From Chinchilla lanigera (taxonomy: Eukaryota > Chordata > Mammalia > Rodentia > Chinchillidae): a stretch of 64,000 bases of DNA. The position numbers and the translations under genes were made by a program. The notes below the pieces were generated by a model, which ran no database searches, was not told where the DNA came from, and was given only the letters and a program-made list of their open reading frames with translations. The stretch spans positions 7,069,731 through 7,133,730 of the forward strand of contig NW_004955484.1 in the NCBI RefSeq assembly GCF_000276665.1, in the 5' to 3' direction. Shown here piece after piece: positions 1 through 10,062 of the stretch (the first letter of the stretch is position 1; each line of letters opens with the position of its first letter).

Positions 1-544
1 TCAACATAACATATCAAGAACCAGTCTAAAAAGCAAAACAGAACTACGAAGCTTTGCAAAAACAAAAACAAGCCTTATACTCCTTTGGAGATTTTGATTA
101 AAGGCCATAGCTTTTCACTTTTTTAAAATTCACCCCAGGTAGACTCTAGAATTGAGAACCAAGGGATTTAATTTAGATTGAATGAATGACCAAATGTAAA
201 AGGAAGCACTATTAAGAACATACAACTGTCTCTGAGCTAAATGGAGCCTCCAGTAAGTCCAACTGTTAAAATGGGAAGAACATGAGCTTATCTGAACAAT
301 CTGTCTGCCAAAATTTACTCTTTCTACAATAGGAAAGTTTTGAGGGTATCTTTTGTTTTTAAAAAATAGGTCAACTGAAGAGAAACAAACATAAAAATAA
401 TCAAGTTGAGACAAGGAACTTATTTCCCTTAATTATTTTTAGAAAAAACAATGTTTAAAAAGGGAGACATATACAACAATCTTCAAAACAAAACCAAACC
501 GAAAATTCTGTAAATCCTAAAGCACAAATTCAGATAAGTGAAGG

Positions 545-1095
545 CAATAAACTGTCTACCATGAGACCCAAGAGACCTGAAAACAGATGTCCACAGCAGA
601 ATTTGAACACATATGTTCATATGTTCAGAGCAGCATGATTCACAATAGCCAACAGATGGAAATAACCTACATGTCCATCAATGGATAAACAGAATAACAA
701 AATGTGGTACCTATCCATTAAATGGTACCTTTATCCATTAAACCATAAAGTATATATTACAATACACACAAAACTTGAAAACATGCTACATACAAAGAAG
801 CCAGAAAGAAAAGCCTACTATTTTACTATTCCTTTTATATCAAATGTTCAAAATAAACAAATCCTTGGAGAAAGAAGTAGTTTCTAGGGAAGAAGTGACA
901 GGGAAATGGATAGTGATTGCATATGAGCATTGAGCTTCTTTTCGGCATAGCAATAAAAATGTTCTAAAAGTATTTAATAGTAGTGATTATTCAACTTTGT
1001 GAATATCCTAAAACCCACTTAACTGTACAGTCTACAATGCTGAACTTTATGGTCTATGAACTATATTTTCAGTGAAGCTGCTAAAACATGAACTT
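545..1095 (+). mobile_element. L1M 3' end fragment
   Basis: agcagcatgattcacaatag and atgtccatcaatggataaac, later tgtgaatatcctaaaaccca and ttatggtctatgaactatat, are the usual blocks of ancient mammalian L1 3' ends. Confidence 0.75.
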
Positions 1096-1125
1096 GACTG
1101 TATCTAAATTTAAAATGAGAAATGA

Positions 1126-1227
1126 GGGGCTGGGATTTAGCTCAGCGGCAAAAGCGCTTGCCTGGCAAGCACAAGGTCGTGAGTTCGGTTCCTGGTACTG
1201 GAGAAAACCCAAAAAAATTAAAAAAAT
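1126..1227 (+). mobile_element. ID SINE
   Basis: tRNA-Ala-like head with A box (tagctcagcgg) and B box; exact 14-bp flanking repeat aaaatgagaaatga at 1112-1125 and 1228-1241. Confidence 0.92.
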
Positions 1228-1387
1228 AAAATGAGAAATGACATTGCTCTATGCCAATATCTTACTAAAAAATTAAAGCCATACAAATGAGGAAATATAT
1301 AATACGTCCATTATTATATTACTATTAATTAAAATAAATTCCTTGTTATATTCGGCAGCAGATATCAACTCAAAAAAATGGACAAAA

Positions 1388-1555
1388 CTGGGCATGGGAG
1401 CATATGACTGTAATCCCAGTACTCTGGGAGGCTGAGGCAGGAGGAACACAAGTTCAAGCCCAACCTGGGCAACTTAGTGAGACCTTGTTTCAAAATGAAA
1501 AAAATAAAAAGGGCTGGGTTCATTGTGGAAGTCATGGGTTCAACCACTATTATCT
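1388..1555 (+). mobile_element. B1-dID composite SINE
   Basis: B1 half (gggcatgggagcatatgact) joined through an A-rich linker to a short ID-like half (agggctgggttcattgtgga). Confidence 0.75.
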
Positions 1556-1576
1556 CACACACACACACACACACAA
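1556..1576. repeat. (CA)n microsatellite
   Basis: About ten CA units directly after the composite SINE. Confidence 0.9.
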
Positions 1577-1699
1577 AGACAAATCAACATCTACTTCCTC
1601 TGCCATAACCCTTCTTAAATAAGCAAAATTTATTCTCTCTTCCATTACAGAGCAAATGAAATGAATATTTTCTAGTCTATTAAAAACACAGAGCAGTAC

Positions 1700-1855
1700 G
1701 CTGGGCATGGTGGCGCATGCCTGTAATCCCAGCACTTGGGAGGCTGAGGCAGGAGGATCACTGCGAGTTCGAGACCAGCCTGGGCTACAAAGTGAGCTCA
1801 GGGCCAGCCTGAACTGCATAGTAAGACCCTGTCTCAAAAAAATAAAAAATAAAAA
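1700..1855 (+). mobile_element. B1 SINE
   Basis: Full length with internal duplication; flanked by near-identical taaaaacacagagcagta / taaaaacacagaacagta. Confidence 0.92.
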
Positions 1856-2079
1856 TAAAAACACAGAACAGTAATCAGGATCAAATAGGTTAAGCCAGAA
1901 CTGTTTTCTGGGCAGCACTGTTAGAGCAATACTCACTAAAAAGGAGGAATGAGCAATACTCACTAAGGAGGAAGAACATCTAGTAGAGAACAGAAAGATG
2001 CTACTGTGAAAAGTAAAACTAAAGTTAATACCTTTTCTTTTTTACCTAGTCTAACATTTAAGCAAAAACAATTAAAAAG

Positions 2080-2165
2080 CCTATGGCTAACCACCCTGAA
2101 CACATCTGATCTCTTCTGATCTTGGAAGCTAAGCAGGGTCAGGCCTGGTGAGTAATTGGATGGGA
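2080..2165 (+). pseudogene. 5S rRNA-derived retro-insertion, 3'-truncated
   Basis: About 86 nt matching 5S rRNA from its 5' end: ctatggctaaccaccctgaa, then the loop region tctgatcttggaagctaagc, then agggtcaggcctgg, stopping at ggatggga. The last third of 5S is absent. The internal Pol III promoter region (A-box/IE/C-box) is mostly kept with a few changes. The exact 16-bp direct repeat aaaaacaattaaaaag flanks it at 2064-2079 and 2166-2181, marking a LINE-type insertion. No separate A-tail is seen apart from the A-rich repeat. Not a functional 5S gene. Confidence 0.92.
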
Positions 2166-2769
2166 AAAAACAATTAAAAAGTAGTTTTAAAAACTTTAAA
2201 TCTTTCATTTTGTTGCCAATTAAATAACTAACCAATCTACAGATCAATGACTAATAATATTTCCTGAAAAGCAATAAGCATAAAACAAAATTCACATTTT
2301 TACATAAAACAATGGATTTTTAAAAAAATCAAATCATTAATCCATTAAGAGTATATGGAGAAGCTCAGTCTCTTGCCAGATGATTAAGTCTAACTAATAT
2401 TATAGAAATTATTATAAGTATTTTAAGGTAGCTATACAATGCTTTAAGGAAAAAAACTTTGATATGAAATTCTATGAAAATACTAAAAAGAAGTATGAAA
2501 ACATATTTGCAAATAATTATTCTAGCACTTTCTCTTCTAAAAGAAGTACAAGGACCATCTCTACAAACATAGTCTTTTCTTTCTTTCTGTCTTCTCCCAC
2601 CTCCTTTTCTCTCTTTTATGTTTATTTTTTAAATGTTTGTCACATTGACTAAACAGATAACCAAGTACTGCTTCTCAGGCTCCCAGGCCTCATCCCTTAC
2701 TGTGATCCCATCTTAATCAAGTACTCAAATACCTTCTGACAACTCTTTTATTTTTTAAATATCATGCAA

Positions 2770-2960
2770 TGACAGTTTTATTTTAAATAAAAATTTTATT
2801 GACCCAAAATCTGTGTACATATTTATAGAGTATAGTACAATAATCGGATACACATATACAATATATAGTAATCAAATCAGGGTAATGAGATATTTCTATT
2901 TCCTCAATCGTTTCTGTGTGTTGAAAATATTCGGACTGCTTTTTTCTAGTTATTTGGAAA
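2770..2960 (-). mobile_element. Possible ancient L1 fragment
   Basis: Resembles the 'tgtacatatttatagagtat ... gtaatgagatatttc' type L1 3' region; diverged. Confidence 0.35.
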
Positions 2961-3324
2961 TTCATTTTCTTTAAAAGATGTTGCCAATGTTTATCTAATC
3001 CAGTTTTTCTAAGAGATGGTAAGATAGTGCCAAATAGTCAATTAAAGGAATTAAAATGCAAGTCCTACAACTCCATAATAAATGGCATCTACAAAAGAAA
3101 ATGGGAAAAACATACATATTTAATTAAATTCCCTAATATAAAGTAAAATCTGCATTATAAAAAATTCAGAAAAGTCTAAATTTACAGAATAAAAATCTCC
3201 TAAATAAAGGAAATAGTTCTCAAATAATTTCTCACTGTAACCATAGTTTTAACCACCCAGAAGCCAAGGCTAGGATGAAGTGGATTGTTCAAACTTGGTT
3301 TCAATGTCTGAGTTTGAGCAACTG

Positions 3325-3560
3325 TCATGGCAGCACAGCATAGTGGCTAAAAGCAGACGTTTTATGTGAATCCTGACCCTGCTATTCATCCCTTATGTGG
3401 TCTTGATTTCTCTTAAGTCTTAGTTTCATCATCTGCAGAATGGAACCCAGGTATGGTGATAGTCAGAATTAAATGATACAATGTTTATGTAGAGTACTTA
3501 ACAAAATGTCAGGTACACAGCTAGAGTTCAAACATGGTAGCTATTATTATTAGCTCTGTG
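3325..3560 (-). mobile_element. MIR SINE
   Basis: Reverse-complement MIR order: gcatagtggctaaaagcaga, cttagtttcatcatctgcag, gaattaaatgatacaatgtt, tagctattattattag. Confidence 0.8.
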
Positions 3561-4276
3561 TACCTTCCACTGTATATTGCTGCTTCCTGTGGTTACCACA
3601 TCTATTGCAAAAATAGCTTTCTGGGGGAGAAATACGCATTTATAATGTGGACACACGTTATCATTAATGCTGATAATTTAGCAATGATAAATATAGGCAA
3701 AAATTTTTAGGATGTCATGTTTTCTATTTCTTTTATATTTTCTACCATCTTTAGCTAGGTATACTCATACTTTGTCAACAACTTCACAAAACAGGAAAGG
3801 AAGAAATGAACAAATGAACTAATAAAGGAATAAGCAAATCAAGCTGGCAACTATGTCCCAGTCTCTGCTAAAGCATTATGATCTGAACCATCAAGTACCA
3901 CCTGGCTCTGTTCTTCGAAGAGCAGCCATGATCATGCTCAAAGTGTTAGTCTATACTTCACTAAAATCCCACCTCCATCCTAATAATATTTAAGTAAGGC
4001 CATGTCATGAAACAGCACATTCAGAAATTGGACACTTCAACTAAAAAAGCTTTACAACTCCATAAATCATATATAGATTATTCATTCTGTTTCTTCCCGA
4101 ACATGACAGAATGGCCATAGAATCTTTAAACTTTGAAAATAGCCTATTTATAAGTACATATTACCTAGAAAGCACCACAAGAAAATACCACTATAAAAGT
4201 AAAATTTACATAATAATGAAAAAGAGAAATTCATTTGAATTCCCCTAAGAGCAGAAGATATTTCTAGTACTTTTTA

Positions 4277-4388
4277 TTTATTTATGTATTTATTTATTTT
4301 TGGTCTTTTCTTCTGGTACCAGGAATCGAACTCACGACCTTGCACTTGCCAGGCAAGTGCTTTGCCACTGAGCTAAATCCCCAGCCCC
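4277..4388 (-). mobile_element. ID SINE
   Basis: Full ID with T-rich tail; exact 14-bp repeat tctagtacttttta at 4263-4276 and 4389-4402. Confidence 0.92.
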
Positions 4389-5103
4389 TCTAGTACTTTT
4401 TAAATTTAGCTGAGGTATAATAATTTCTGATATGAATGAAAATATGGCTTACAAAGGATAAATAATTTGACAAAACTATGGAACAACTAAATAAGGGATC
4501 TACAACCATCCTAGGGGTAGCATGGTTCTAAGACCTATAGTAGCTCAATGGGAAACCCAACTGAATGGAACAGTAATTCTCTTTTGAAATCAAATATAAG
4601 TTATAAAAACGCAATGCCAAATTTAAAAAAGAGAGAGTTTTCTTAAATGATATAACAAAATTTCTCTATTTTTTACTTATAATCTAGTACTCATTAGAGA
4701 GACACTACAATTATAGTGAGAAACATATAACAAGGCAATTGTACTTAAATATAAACCCACGTTACCTTCTTTCTATGCTAATACACATGATAAAAAGCTT
4801 TATTTTCCACTTTTCAGCACTATATTATAATACTGTTAATTTATAATTAGAACTTCTAACATGCTATTATTTACAAAGTTCTGCTTACTTTTACATTGTA
4901 ACACAAAACACAGTTAGGACCATAGCAATTAACCACAATGTAGGTACTTCGAAAATGCTTTGGCTTAAGAATTTATTTTGGGGAACCATTCAAATTACTT
5001 TTAAAATCAGTATGTGATGATAAAAGGAAACCATGAAATGCTACATACATTTTAAATTTTATTCCAATTACTTACCTTTAGTTTAGCTCAGAAATATGAG
5101 TAT

Positions 5104-5250
5104 ACTTTTCTTTAACTCTAAGAGATAGGACCTTGCTGTGTTGCCCAAGCTGGCTGTAAACTCCTGGGCTCAAGTGGTCCTCCTGCCTTACTCAGCCTTC
5201 TACCCTGCTGGGACCACAGATGCATGCTATGGTTTCCAGCTCCTGACTAC
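5104..5250 (-). mobile_element. Old 7SL-derived monomer (PB1/FLAM-like)
   Basis: gagataggaccttgctgtgt tgcccaagctgg ... aagtggtcctcctgcct; lacks the rodent B1 duplication. Confidence 0.6.
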
Positions 5251-5377
5251 AGCTTTTCATGTATTTCAAACTTTGCATAGTTATAAGCTTGATTGTATCA
5301 AAATCTCTAAGAGAGGTCTGAAAGATTAACAGCAAAGAGTCTCTATATACTTTATATCTACATATTTTCTTACTTAC

Positions 5378-5550
5378 TACACAAAATTGGAGAAGACGGT
5401 GTTTGCAAGGTCAAAGTGGAACCATCTTTCCTTATGATGTTAACTCGAAAAACCAATCTGGCTCGAGTGCTTTTCTTCTTGGAACCAGCAATTCCTATTC
5501 TGGCTTCAACATCAGCGTTTCTCAACTTTAATATTCCTACACAGTCAACC
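5378..5550 (-). CDS. NFAT5: NFAT5 coding exon, end of Rel-homology N domain (residues ~381-439)
   Basis: 173 nt: 1 nt + 57 codons + 1 nt. The acceptor is ctgtgttag|GGTTGAC and the donor TGTA|gtaagt. The translation starts [19 protein letters not shown], passes the basic [15 protein letters not shown] stretch and ends [12 protein letters not shown]. It closes the N-terminal Rel-homology domain; the next codon (Thr, then the DNA-contacting Gln in the known structure) would begin the linker to the C-terminal Rel/IPT dimerisation domain, which lies beyond the left edge of the window. Ile replaces the Met I remember in human NFAT5 ([10 protein letters not shown], codon ATA), a conservative change. 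Last NFAT5 exon recognised in the window. Confidence 0.97.
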
Positions 5551-5669
5551 CTAACACAGAAAAAAATGTAACAATTAACATTTTGATGTCTAAATACTAC
5601 AACAGTCTTAATCAAACAATTTTTTTAAAAATGTACTTGCTAAACATATCCTTTAAAAATGAGGTGTAA

Positions 5670-5840
5670 GCCAGGCTTGGTGGCCCATGCCTGTAATCCC
5701 AGCACTCGGAGGCTGAGGCAGGAGAATTGCTGCAAGTTCGAGACCAGCCTGGGCTACAAAGTGAGCTCAAGGCCAACCTGAGCTGCATAGCGAGACCCTG
5801 TCTCAAAAAGACAAAAAAATAAATAAATAAAAAATAAATA
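5670..5840 (+). mobile_element. B1 SINE, first of a stacked pair
   Basis: Complete B1 with (AAAT)n tail; repeat (a)aaatgaggtgtaa precedes it and recurs after each copy. Confidence 0.92.
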
Positions 5841-5853
5841 AAAAGAGGTGTAA

Positions 5854-6014
5854 GCCCAGTATGGTGGTGCATGGCTGTAGTTCCAGCACTCAGGAGGCTC
5901 AGACAGGAGGATCACCATGCATTTGAGGCCAGCCTGGGCTACACAGTAAGTTCAGGATCAGCCTGAACTACATAGTGAGACCCTTTCTCAAAAAACCAAA
6001 AAAATAAAAATAAA
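5854..6014 (+). mobile_element. B1 SINE, second of a stacked pair
   Basis: Starts at the second copy of the same insertion-site word (gaggtgtaa); third copy at 6015-6027. Confidence 0.9.
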
Positions 6015-6214
6015 AAAATGAGGTGTACATCCAGTCCTTACTATTTTTATTATCAGTAACTCTTCCTTTATTACATACATTTATTTTTATAATTTTTGAA
6101 AGTTACAAGTTGAAAAAATAAATCTTTGCCTAATATTTCTCAAAATTTCCCCTTTCTAATTAGCCTCTTTGCCAATCTATTCAAATGACTTGCAAAGGAA
6201 AACTAAATAATGTC

Positions 6215-6357
6215 TTCTTGAGACAGGATCTCGCTATGCAGTTCAGGCTGGCCTTGAGCTCACTTTGTAGCCCAGGCTGGTCTCGAACTTGCAATGATCC
6301 TCCTGCCTCAGCCTCCCGAGTGCCGGGATTACAGGCGTGTGTCACTACGCCCAGCTC
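6215..6357 (-). mobile_element. B1 SINE
   Basis: Flanked by taaataatgtc (6204-6214 and 6360-6370). Confidence 0.92.
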
Positions 6358-6654
6358 TTTAAATAATGTCATCAGCAGCTATCCATTACAAATAACCATA
6401 ACACAGGTCTCTCCTGTACCAATACATTTGCTGCTGTCATGGTTCAATTTTAGAGTTAAGCATCCTTTACAAAAGGCTTAAGGAAAATTAGCTTTAAAAA
6501 AATCAAATCATTAACATTTCAAATATTTTTAAGCGAGTAAAAATGTCTTAAAATCAAAAATACATGGTCTCACTGGAGATTGGTCTGCCCTCTGAGGTGG
6601 AGGCCCCAGAGCTCAGACCCATGCTACCAATTACTCCAACAGGAATGAGAGGGC

Positions 6655-6864
6655 TTGGGGCATGGTCTGCCTTCTCCCTCTGGCCAGACTGTCATCTCCA
6701 TCGAGGAGTCCTGGGTAATCATGACTATGGAGGAACAAGAAAACAGCCTGTTGCTAGACACAGGTGCAAGTCTCTCAGTCCTTCTTTTCAATCCTGGCCT
6801 TCCTTCCAGCCATCATACCTCAGTGAAAGGAGTCACTGGTGAGGAGGTAATATGCTATTTTTGA
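6655..6864 (+). pseudogene. ERV1-like retroviral protease fragment
   Basis: Frame of 69 codons ending at a stop. It carries the retropepsin D-T-G-A motif at about residues 36-39, preceded by hydrophobic leucines and followed about 25 residues later by a Gly-rich flap-like segment. Only the start of a protease domain remains; the remainder of pol is missing, so it cannot be active. The neighbouring frame (6564-6842) shows no protein similarity I recognise. Confidence 0.75.
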
Positions 6865-6869
6865 CAACC

Positions 6870-7330
6870 CTTAGGCTGTAACTACTTATTAGATCCTTCT
6901 TGCATATCTCTGTCTTCCTGAGAAACCACTTTGAAGATACCACCATGTATTACAGCAGCCATTGATATTTTCCTACTAATCTATCCATAACTGTGTTAAG
7001 TTTGTAATGTTCCTATCCTATTTCATAAGTGGATGTATGTTTATTATTATGTGTTTCCTACAACAACCACTGAGAATAGTTAATGATTTTTCAATAGGTC
7101 ACTCATGTATAGCTCTATTTATTTTCTTTAGAAGCCACTTTGAAGATACCAAAGTATAGTACAACAACTCTTGATAATCTCCTACCTCTTTTGTCTCTAA
7201 CTCACTATTATTTGTCTATTTGTTTTCCTGAGAAACTATTTTGTAGATAATAATATGTAAAACGATAACCATTGATAATTTCCTACCATTTTGTCTGTAA
7301 TATGCTAAGTCCCCCTTATTATTATGTTAT
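6870..7330 (+). repeat. Degenerate ~105-bp tandem repeat, about four units
   Basis: Unit landmarks recur: gagaaaccactttgaagata (6920), a divergent caaccactgagaatag unit (about 7065), gaagccactttgaagatacc (7131), gagaaactattttgtagata (7230). Each is followed by a ttgataatttcctac-like block and a tctgtaa/tctctaa block. Spacing is about 100-107 bp. Confidence 0.75.
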
Positions 7331-7435
7331 CCTTGTTTTACTCTTTAAAATAAAAAAGAAAAAAGAAAAAAAAAAAAAAAGAAAAGAGAAAGACATGAAA
7401 AAAAAAAATACATGGTCTCAAGATATAATTCTGTT

Positions 7436-7582
7436 TTGGTTTTTCAGACATGGTCTTGCTATGTAGCCCACGCTGGCCTTGAACTATGTAGCCCACGCTG
7501 GCCTTGAACTTGAGGCAATCCTCCTGCCTCAGCCTCCCGAGTGCTGGATGATATTACAGGTGTGTGCCACCACAACTCTACA
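7436..7582 (-). mobile_element. B1 SINE
   Basis: The internal duplication is almost perfect here: tgtagcccacgctggccttg twice in a row (7461 and 7486). Confidence 0.88.
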
Positions 7583-8034
7583 GGATGTAATTTTTTTAAA
7601 TACAGAAAAACAATAAAAACAGATAAATGTAGACCAGTAATATGCTTTACACAAATAAATGAGACAAGATAACTCATGGTATACATTAAAACAGTTTCTA
7701 AAACAAACATTAACAAATGTTTGTTTTAGAATTAGAAAAGCAAATCATTTTAACTTTTTATTTGCAATGTAATAATATGAATTTCAGTAAGTCTATAATT
7801 TTCAAAAGACCCAACACCTAGTTAATTTTTCCTGCTGTTAATCACATTTCTTTAGCATGGGGCAAAAGAATTAAATTCAACACACTGCTACTCTATAGTA
7901 ATCTAATTTTTCATTTGTAATATTTTAAACATTTTAATAAAATATTCAAAATCTCTTTTACCTTAAGAACTGAAATTTTCCTGGCTATGACAAAAGTGTA
8001 ACTTACAAGGAAAAAATTCTTACTAAGCACTTAC

Positions 8035-8225
8035 GCCAGTGTCATGTTGTTGCTAGGATCAAGGCCAACTTCTATGACAGTGGTGCCTTCAATGTCCACT
8101 TCTTTGCAGGGAGTGGTATTTCGTCCAGTTACTCTGCAGGCCTGATAAAATCCATGTGGTTTCACTCGACCAGAGTCATTGCCCACAAATACCTGTAACA
8201 CTACTGGTTCATTATGGCCTTCCAG
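8035..8225 (-). CDS. NFAT5: NFAT5 coding exon, Rel-homology N domain core (residues ~318-380)
   Basis: 191 nt: 63 codons + 2 nt. It starts in phase after acceptor ggttccag|CTGGAAGGC ([17 protein letters not shown]) and ends MTL + GC at donor GC|gtaagt. This is the immunoglobulin-like beta-sandwich core of the N-terminal Rel-homology domain. The [22 protein letters not shown] segment and the following [10 protein letters not shown] are typical of NFAT proteins. No substitution, frameshift or stop relative to remembered human NFAT5 is seen. The exon is flanked at about 0.5 kb on each side by B1 SINEs in opposite orientation (7436-7582 minus, 8712-8862 plus). Confidence 0.97.
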
Positions 8226-8711
8226 CTGGAACCAGATAACATAAAACAGAAACACTAATTAGAAACTACCTGTAAAATCTTTAAAATCAAATCCTGTATT
8301 TGTAACTGGTCCCCTTCTCTACTTTAATCTTAAAACATTATTCACCAAACATTTACACAAACTGTATTTAATAAAATTCTATCATGCAATGAGCCAAAAT
8401 TTCTCCCTATGTAGTATTTTGCAAGGATTAGGGATACCTGTTACACATCTTCCACACCATTCTTTTTCATTCTATCTTCAAAGAGAAATGTTCTTTATAA
8501 TGGGATATACCATGGGTTAAAACTTAACCCCCCTACTTTTTACTGTATTCTGAGTTCTGAAAAGACTTAAATTACTTATCAATCAATTCTTCCGGGTTGA
8601 ACAGTTTTGATTGCTTTAGCCGTCTCAAAAATCTTATTTTCTAAGTCTTTAAAAACTTTTACTCTATTTCTTTGTATTCACTTTAAAATTTCTTTTTAAA
8701 TATAAAGTTTG

Positions 8712-8862
8712 GAGCTGGGCATGGTAGCAGATGCCTGTAATTCCAGCACTCAAGAGGCTGATGCAGGAAGTTAACTCTGAGTTGGAGGCCAGCCTGGGCT
8801 ACATAGTGAGTTCAAGGCTACCCCGAACAACATAGTGAAACCCTGTCTCAAAAAAACAAAAG
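8712..8862 (+). mobile_element. B1 SINE
   Basis: Begins agctgggcatggtagcagat; about 500 nt upstream (transcriptionally) of the 8035-8225 exon. Confidence 0.9.
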
Positions 8863-8868
8863 AAAGAG

Positions 8869-9042
8869 ATGCTGGGTGTGGCACACAACTTCAACCCCAG
8901 CACTCAAAAGGTTGAGACAGGAGAGTCACTCCAAAGTTTAAGGCCGATTTGGGAATAGTAGTGACTTCAAGGCAAGCCTGAATTGCACAGTGAAAACTCC
9001 TGCTTCAGAGCAAAACAAAACAAAACAAAACAACACAACAAA
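8869..9042 (+). mobile_element. B1 SINE, diverged
   Basis: gctgggtgtggcacacaact start; ends in (AAAAC)n. Directly follows another B1. Confidence 0.85.
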
Positions 9043-9164
9043 CTAGTTTAGGATTAATTCTAATTTTAGTATTGTGTATGGGGAAGATAATTCATAATTT
9101 GCAGTTATTTTTCTTTTTAGAACATATTTATATCTCTTCTTTCATTTAAAATAAAATATATGGG

Positions 9165-9256
9165 GTTGGGTTTTTTTTTTTGGTACTGGGAATCGTACTC
9201 TGAACCTCATGCTTGCCAGGCAGGCAAGATTCCACTGAGCTATATTCCCGGCTCCT
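9165..9256 (-). mobile_element. ID SINE
   Basis: ttggtactgggaatcgtact ... ctgagctatattcccggctc. Confidence 0.9.
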
Positions 9257-9431
9257 TAAAATAAAATGTAAATGGTATCCAAGAAATATTTGGCTTCCAG
9301 TCCAATTAGACTTTCACATTTTAAAAAATATATATAAATATATAGCAAACCATTTGACCCTTCTGTTTTAGGTAGCTTTGGCTAAGATTAAAATCTGAGC
9401 AATTGTTTTCATCTTTTACTAAATGACACAC

Positions 9432-9624
9432 CTTTACTGTAGGGAAGCCTTGCTGGGTTCTGTCTTTTACTGAGCCGCGGCTGCCCTCAGTCAGGTACCG
9501 GGCTCGGTGCTGGGTCTCAGGTTGTACGACTATCTTCAGCTCCTTGCCTTCGCTTTTAACAGGGTACTGTCCACACAACATAGGGCTCTTCTTTACTCCC
9601 GTTCCTTTTTGGTTGTCTAACGTT
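9432..9624 (-). CDS. NFAT5: NFAT5 coding exon, start of Rel-homology N domain (residues ~254-317)
   Basis: 193 nt: 1 nt completing a Gly codon, then 64 codons ending exactly at Lys before donor AAG|gtgtgt. The acceptor is tttctcag|AACG. The translation runs [20 protein letters not shown] to GFPTVK. It contains the NFAT-type DNA-recognition loop [18 protein letters not shown]. In the published NFAT5-DNA structure, Arg217, Tyr220, Glu223 and Arg226 (short-isoform numbering, +76 for the long form) contact DNA; all four are present here. A Glu to Asp change (TLDNQ) is the only difference I notice from remembered human sequence. Exon length is not a multiple of three, but together with the 191-nt exon downstream it makes 384 nt, so joint skipping would keep frame and delete much of the domain. 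Confidence 0.97.
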
Positions 9625-10020
9625 CTGAGAAATCAAAGAACAACATGAAGAAAATATCAAAAACAGTTTTCTACAAAAGCTGTCTAAGATAAAGAAACAG
9701 AATAGACAATACCGTTAACAACTGCTAGCTTACTGACAAAATAAAACAAAGCCTAAAGGAAGATACAGTCCATAAGCAAACTATCTTTAAAATTTTTAAA
9801 CAAAACTTACTAATGTAAAATCTAATGTAAAAAGAAAGTCGGACAAGAGAAAGAATATATACATAAGCAGAAAGAGGAAGTATGATTGAGCGCAATAAAA
9901 TTTAAAACTGTACTCAAAATAAAATTTTAAAACTATGTATCAGTCTTACATAAATATAAAAGGTTAACTATTATTATTTTCTAATCATACTTGCAAAGCA
10001 AAAGAATCAAAACATAATAC

Positions 10021-10048
10021 AATGCACGCACACACACATACACACAGA
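10021..10048. repeat. (CA)n microsatellite
   Basis: Interrupted CA run (cgcacacacacacatacacaca). Confidence 0.8.
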
Positions 10049-10062
10049 GACCTTTTTAAAAA

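Larger units (their letters stand above)
1..5377 (-). other. NFAT5: NFAT5 intron (partial) after the Rel-N exons
   Basis: Begins at donor gtaagt (5377-5372) and continues past the window edge. I found no coding exon of the C-terminal Rel/IPT domain. It holds an L1M tail, ID, B1, B1-dID, a 5S-derived insertion and a MIR (listed separately). I see nothing further in 1-540, 2182-2760, 2970-3320, 3560-4260 and 4400-5100 beyond AT-rich intron. Confidence 0.85.
6573..7403 (+). mobile_element. Retroposed insertion: ERV protease fragment plus 105-bp tandem repeats plus A-rich tail
   Basis: An 831-bp insertion bounded by an exact 17-bp direct repeat aaaaatacatggtctca (6556-6572 and 7404-7420). It ends in an A/G-rich tail of about 60 nt (from about 7347), the signature of LINE-mediated retroposition. 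The 5' part includes an open frame (6655-6864) with a retroviral aspartic-protease DTGA active-site motif and downstream GVTG-type segment, like gammaretrovirus/ERV1 pol. The 3' part is four degenerate ~105-bp repeats. It is broken: no reverse transcriptase, gag or LTR is visible. Confidence 0.82.
5551..8034 (-). other. NFAT5: NFAT5 intron
   Basis: GT-AG intron (donor gtaagt at 8034, acceptor gttag at 5551). Contents: two stacked B1s, one reverse B1, the retroposed protease/tandem-repeat insertion, and another B1. 7590-8030 shows no recognisable element. Confidence 0.9.
8226..9431 (-). other. NFAT5: NFAT5 intron
   Basis: GT-AG intron of about 1.2 kb with two tandem B1s and one reverse ID. 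8230-8710 and 9257-9431 appear to be unique AT-rich sequence. Confidence 0.9.

Noticed and set aside
1550..1963. 137-codon frame and many similar ones
   Set aside because: Translation of B1 SINE (LRQGLTMQFRLALSSLCSPGW pattern); these recur at every B1 and are not genes.
2080..2165. Functional 5S rRNA gene
   Set aside because: The 3' third and terminator are missing, and it lies between target-site duplications.
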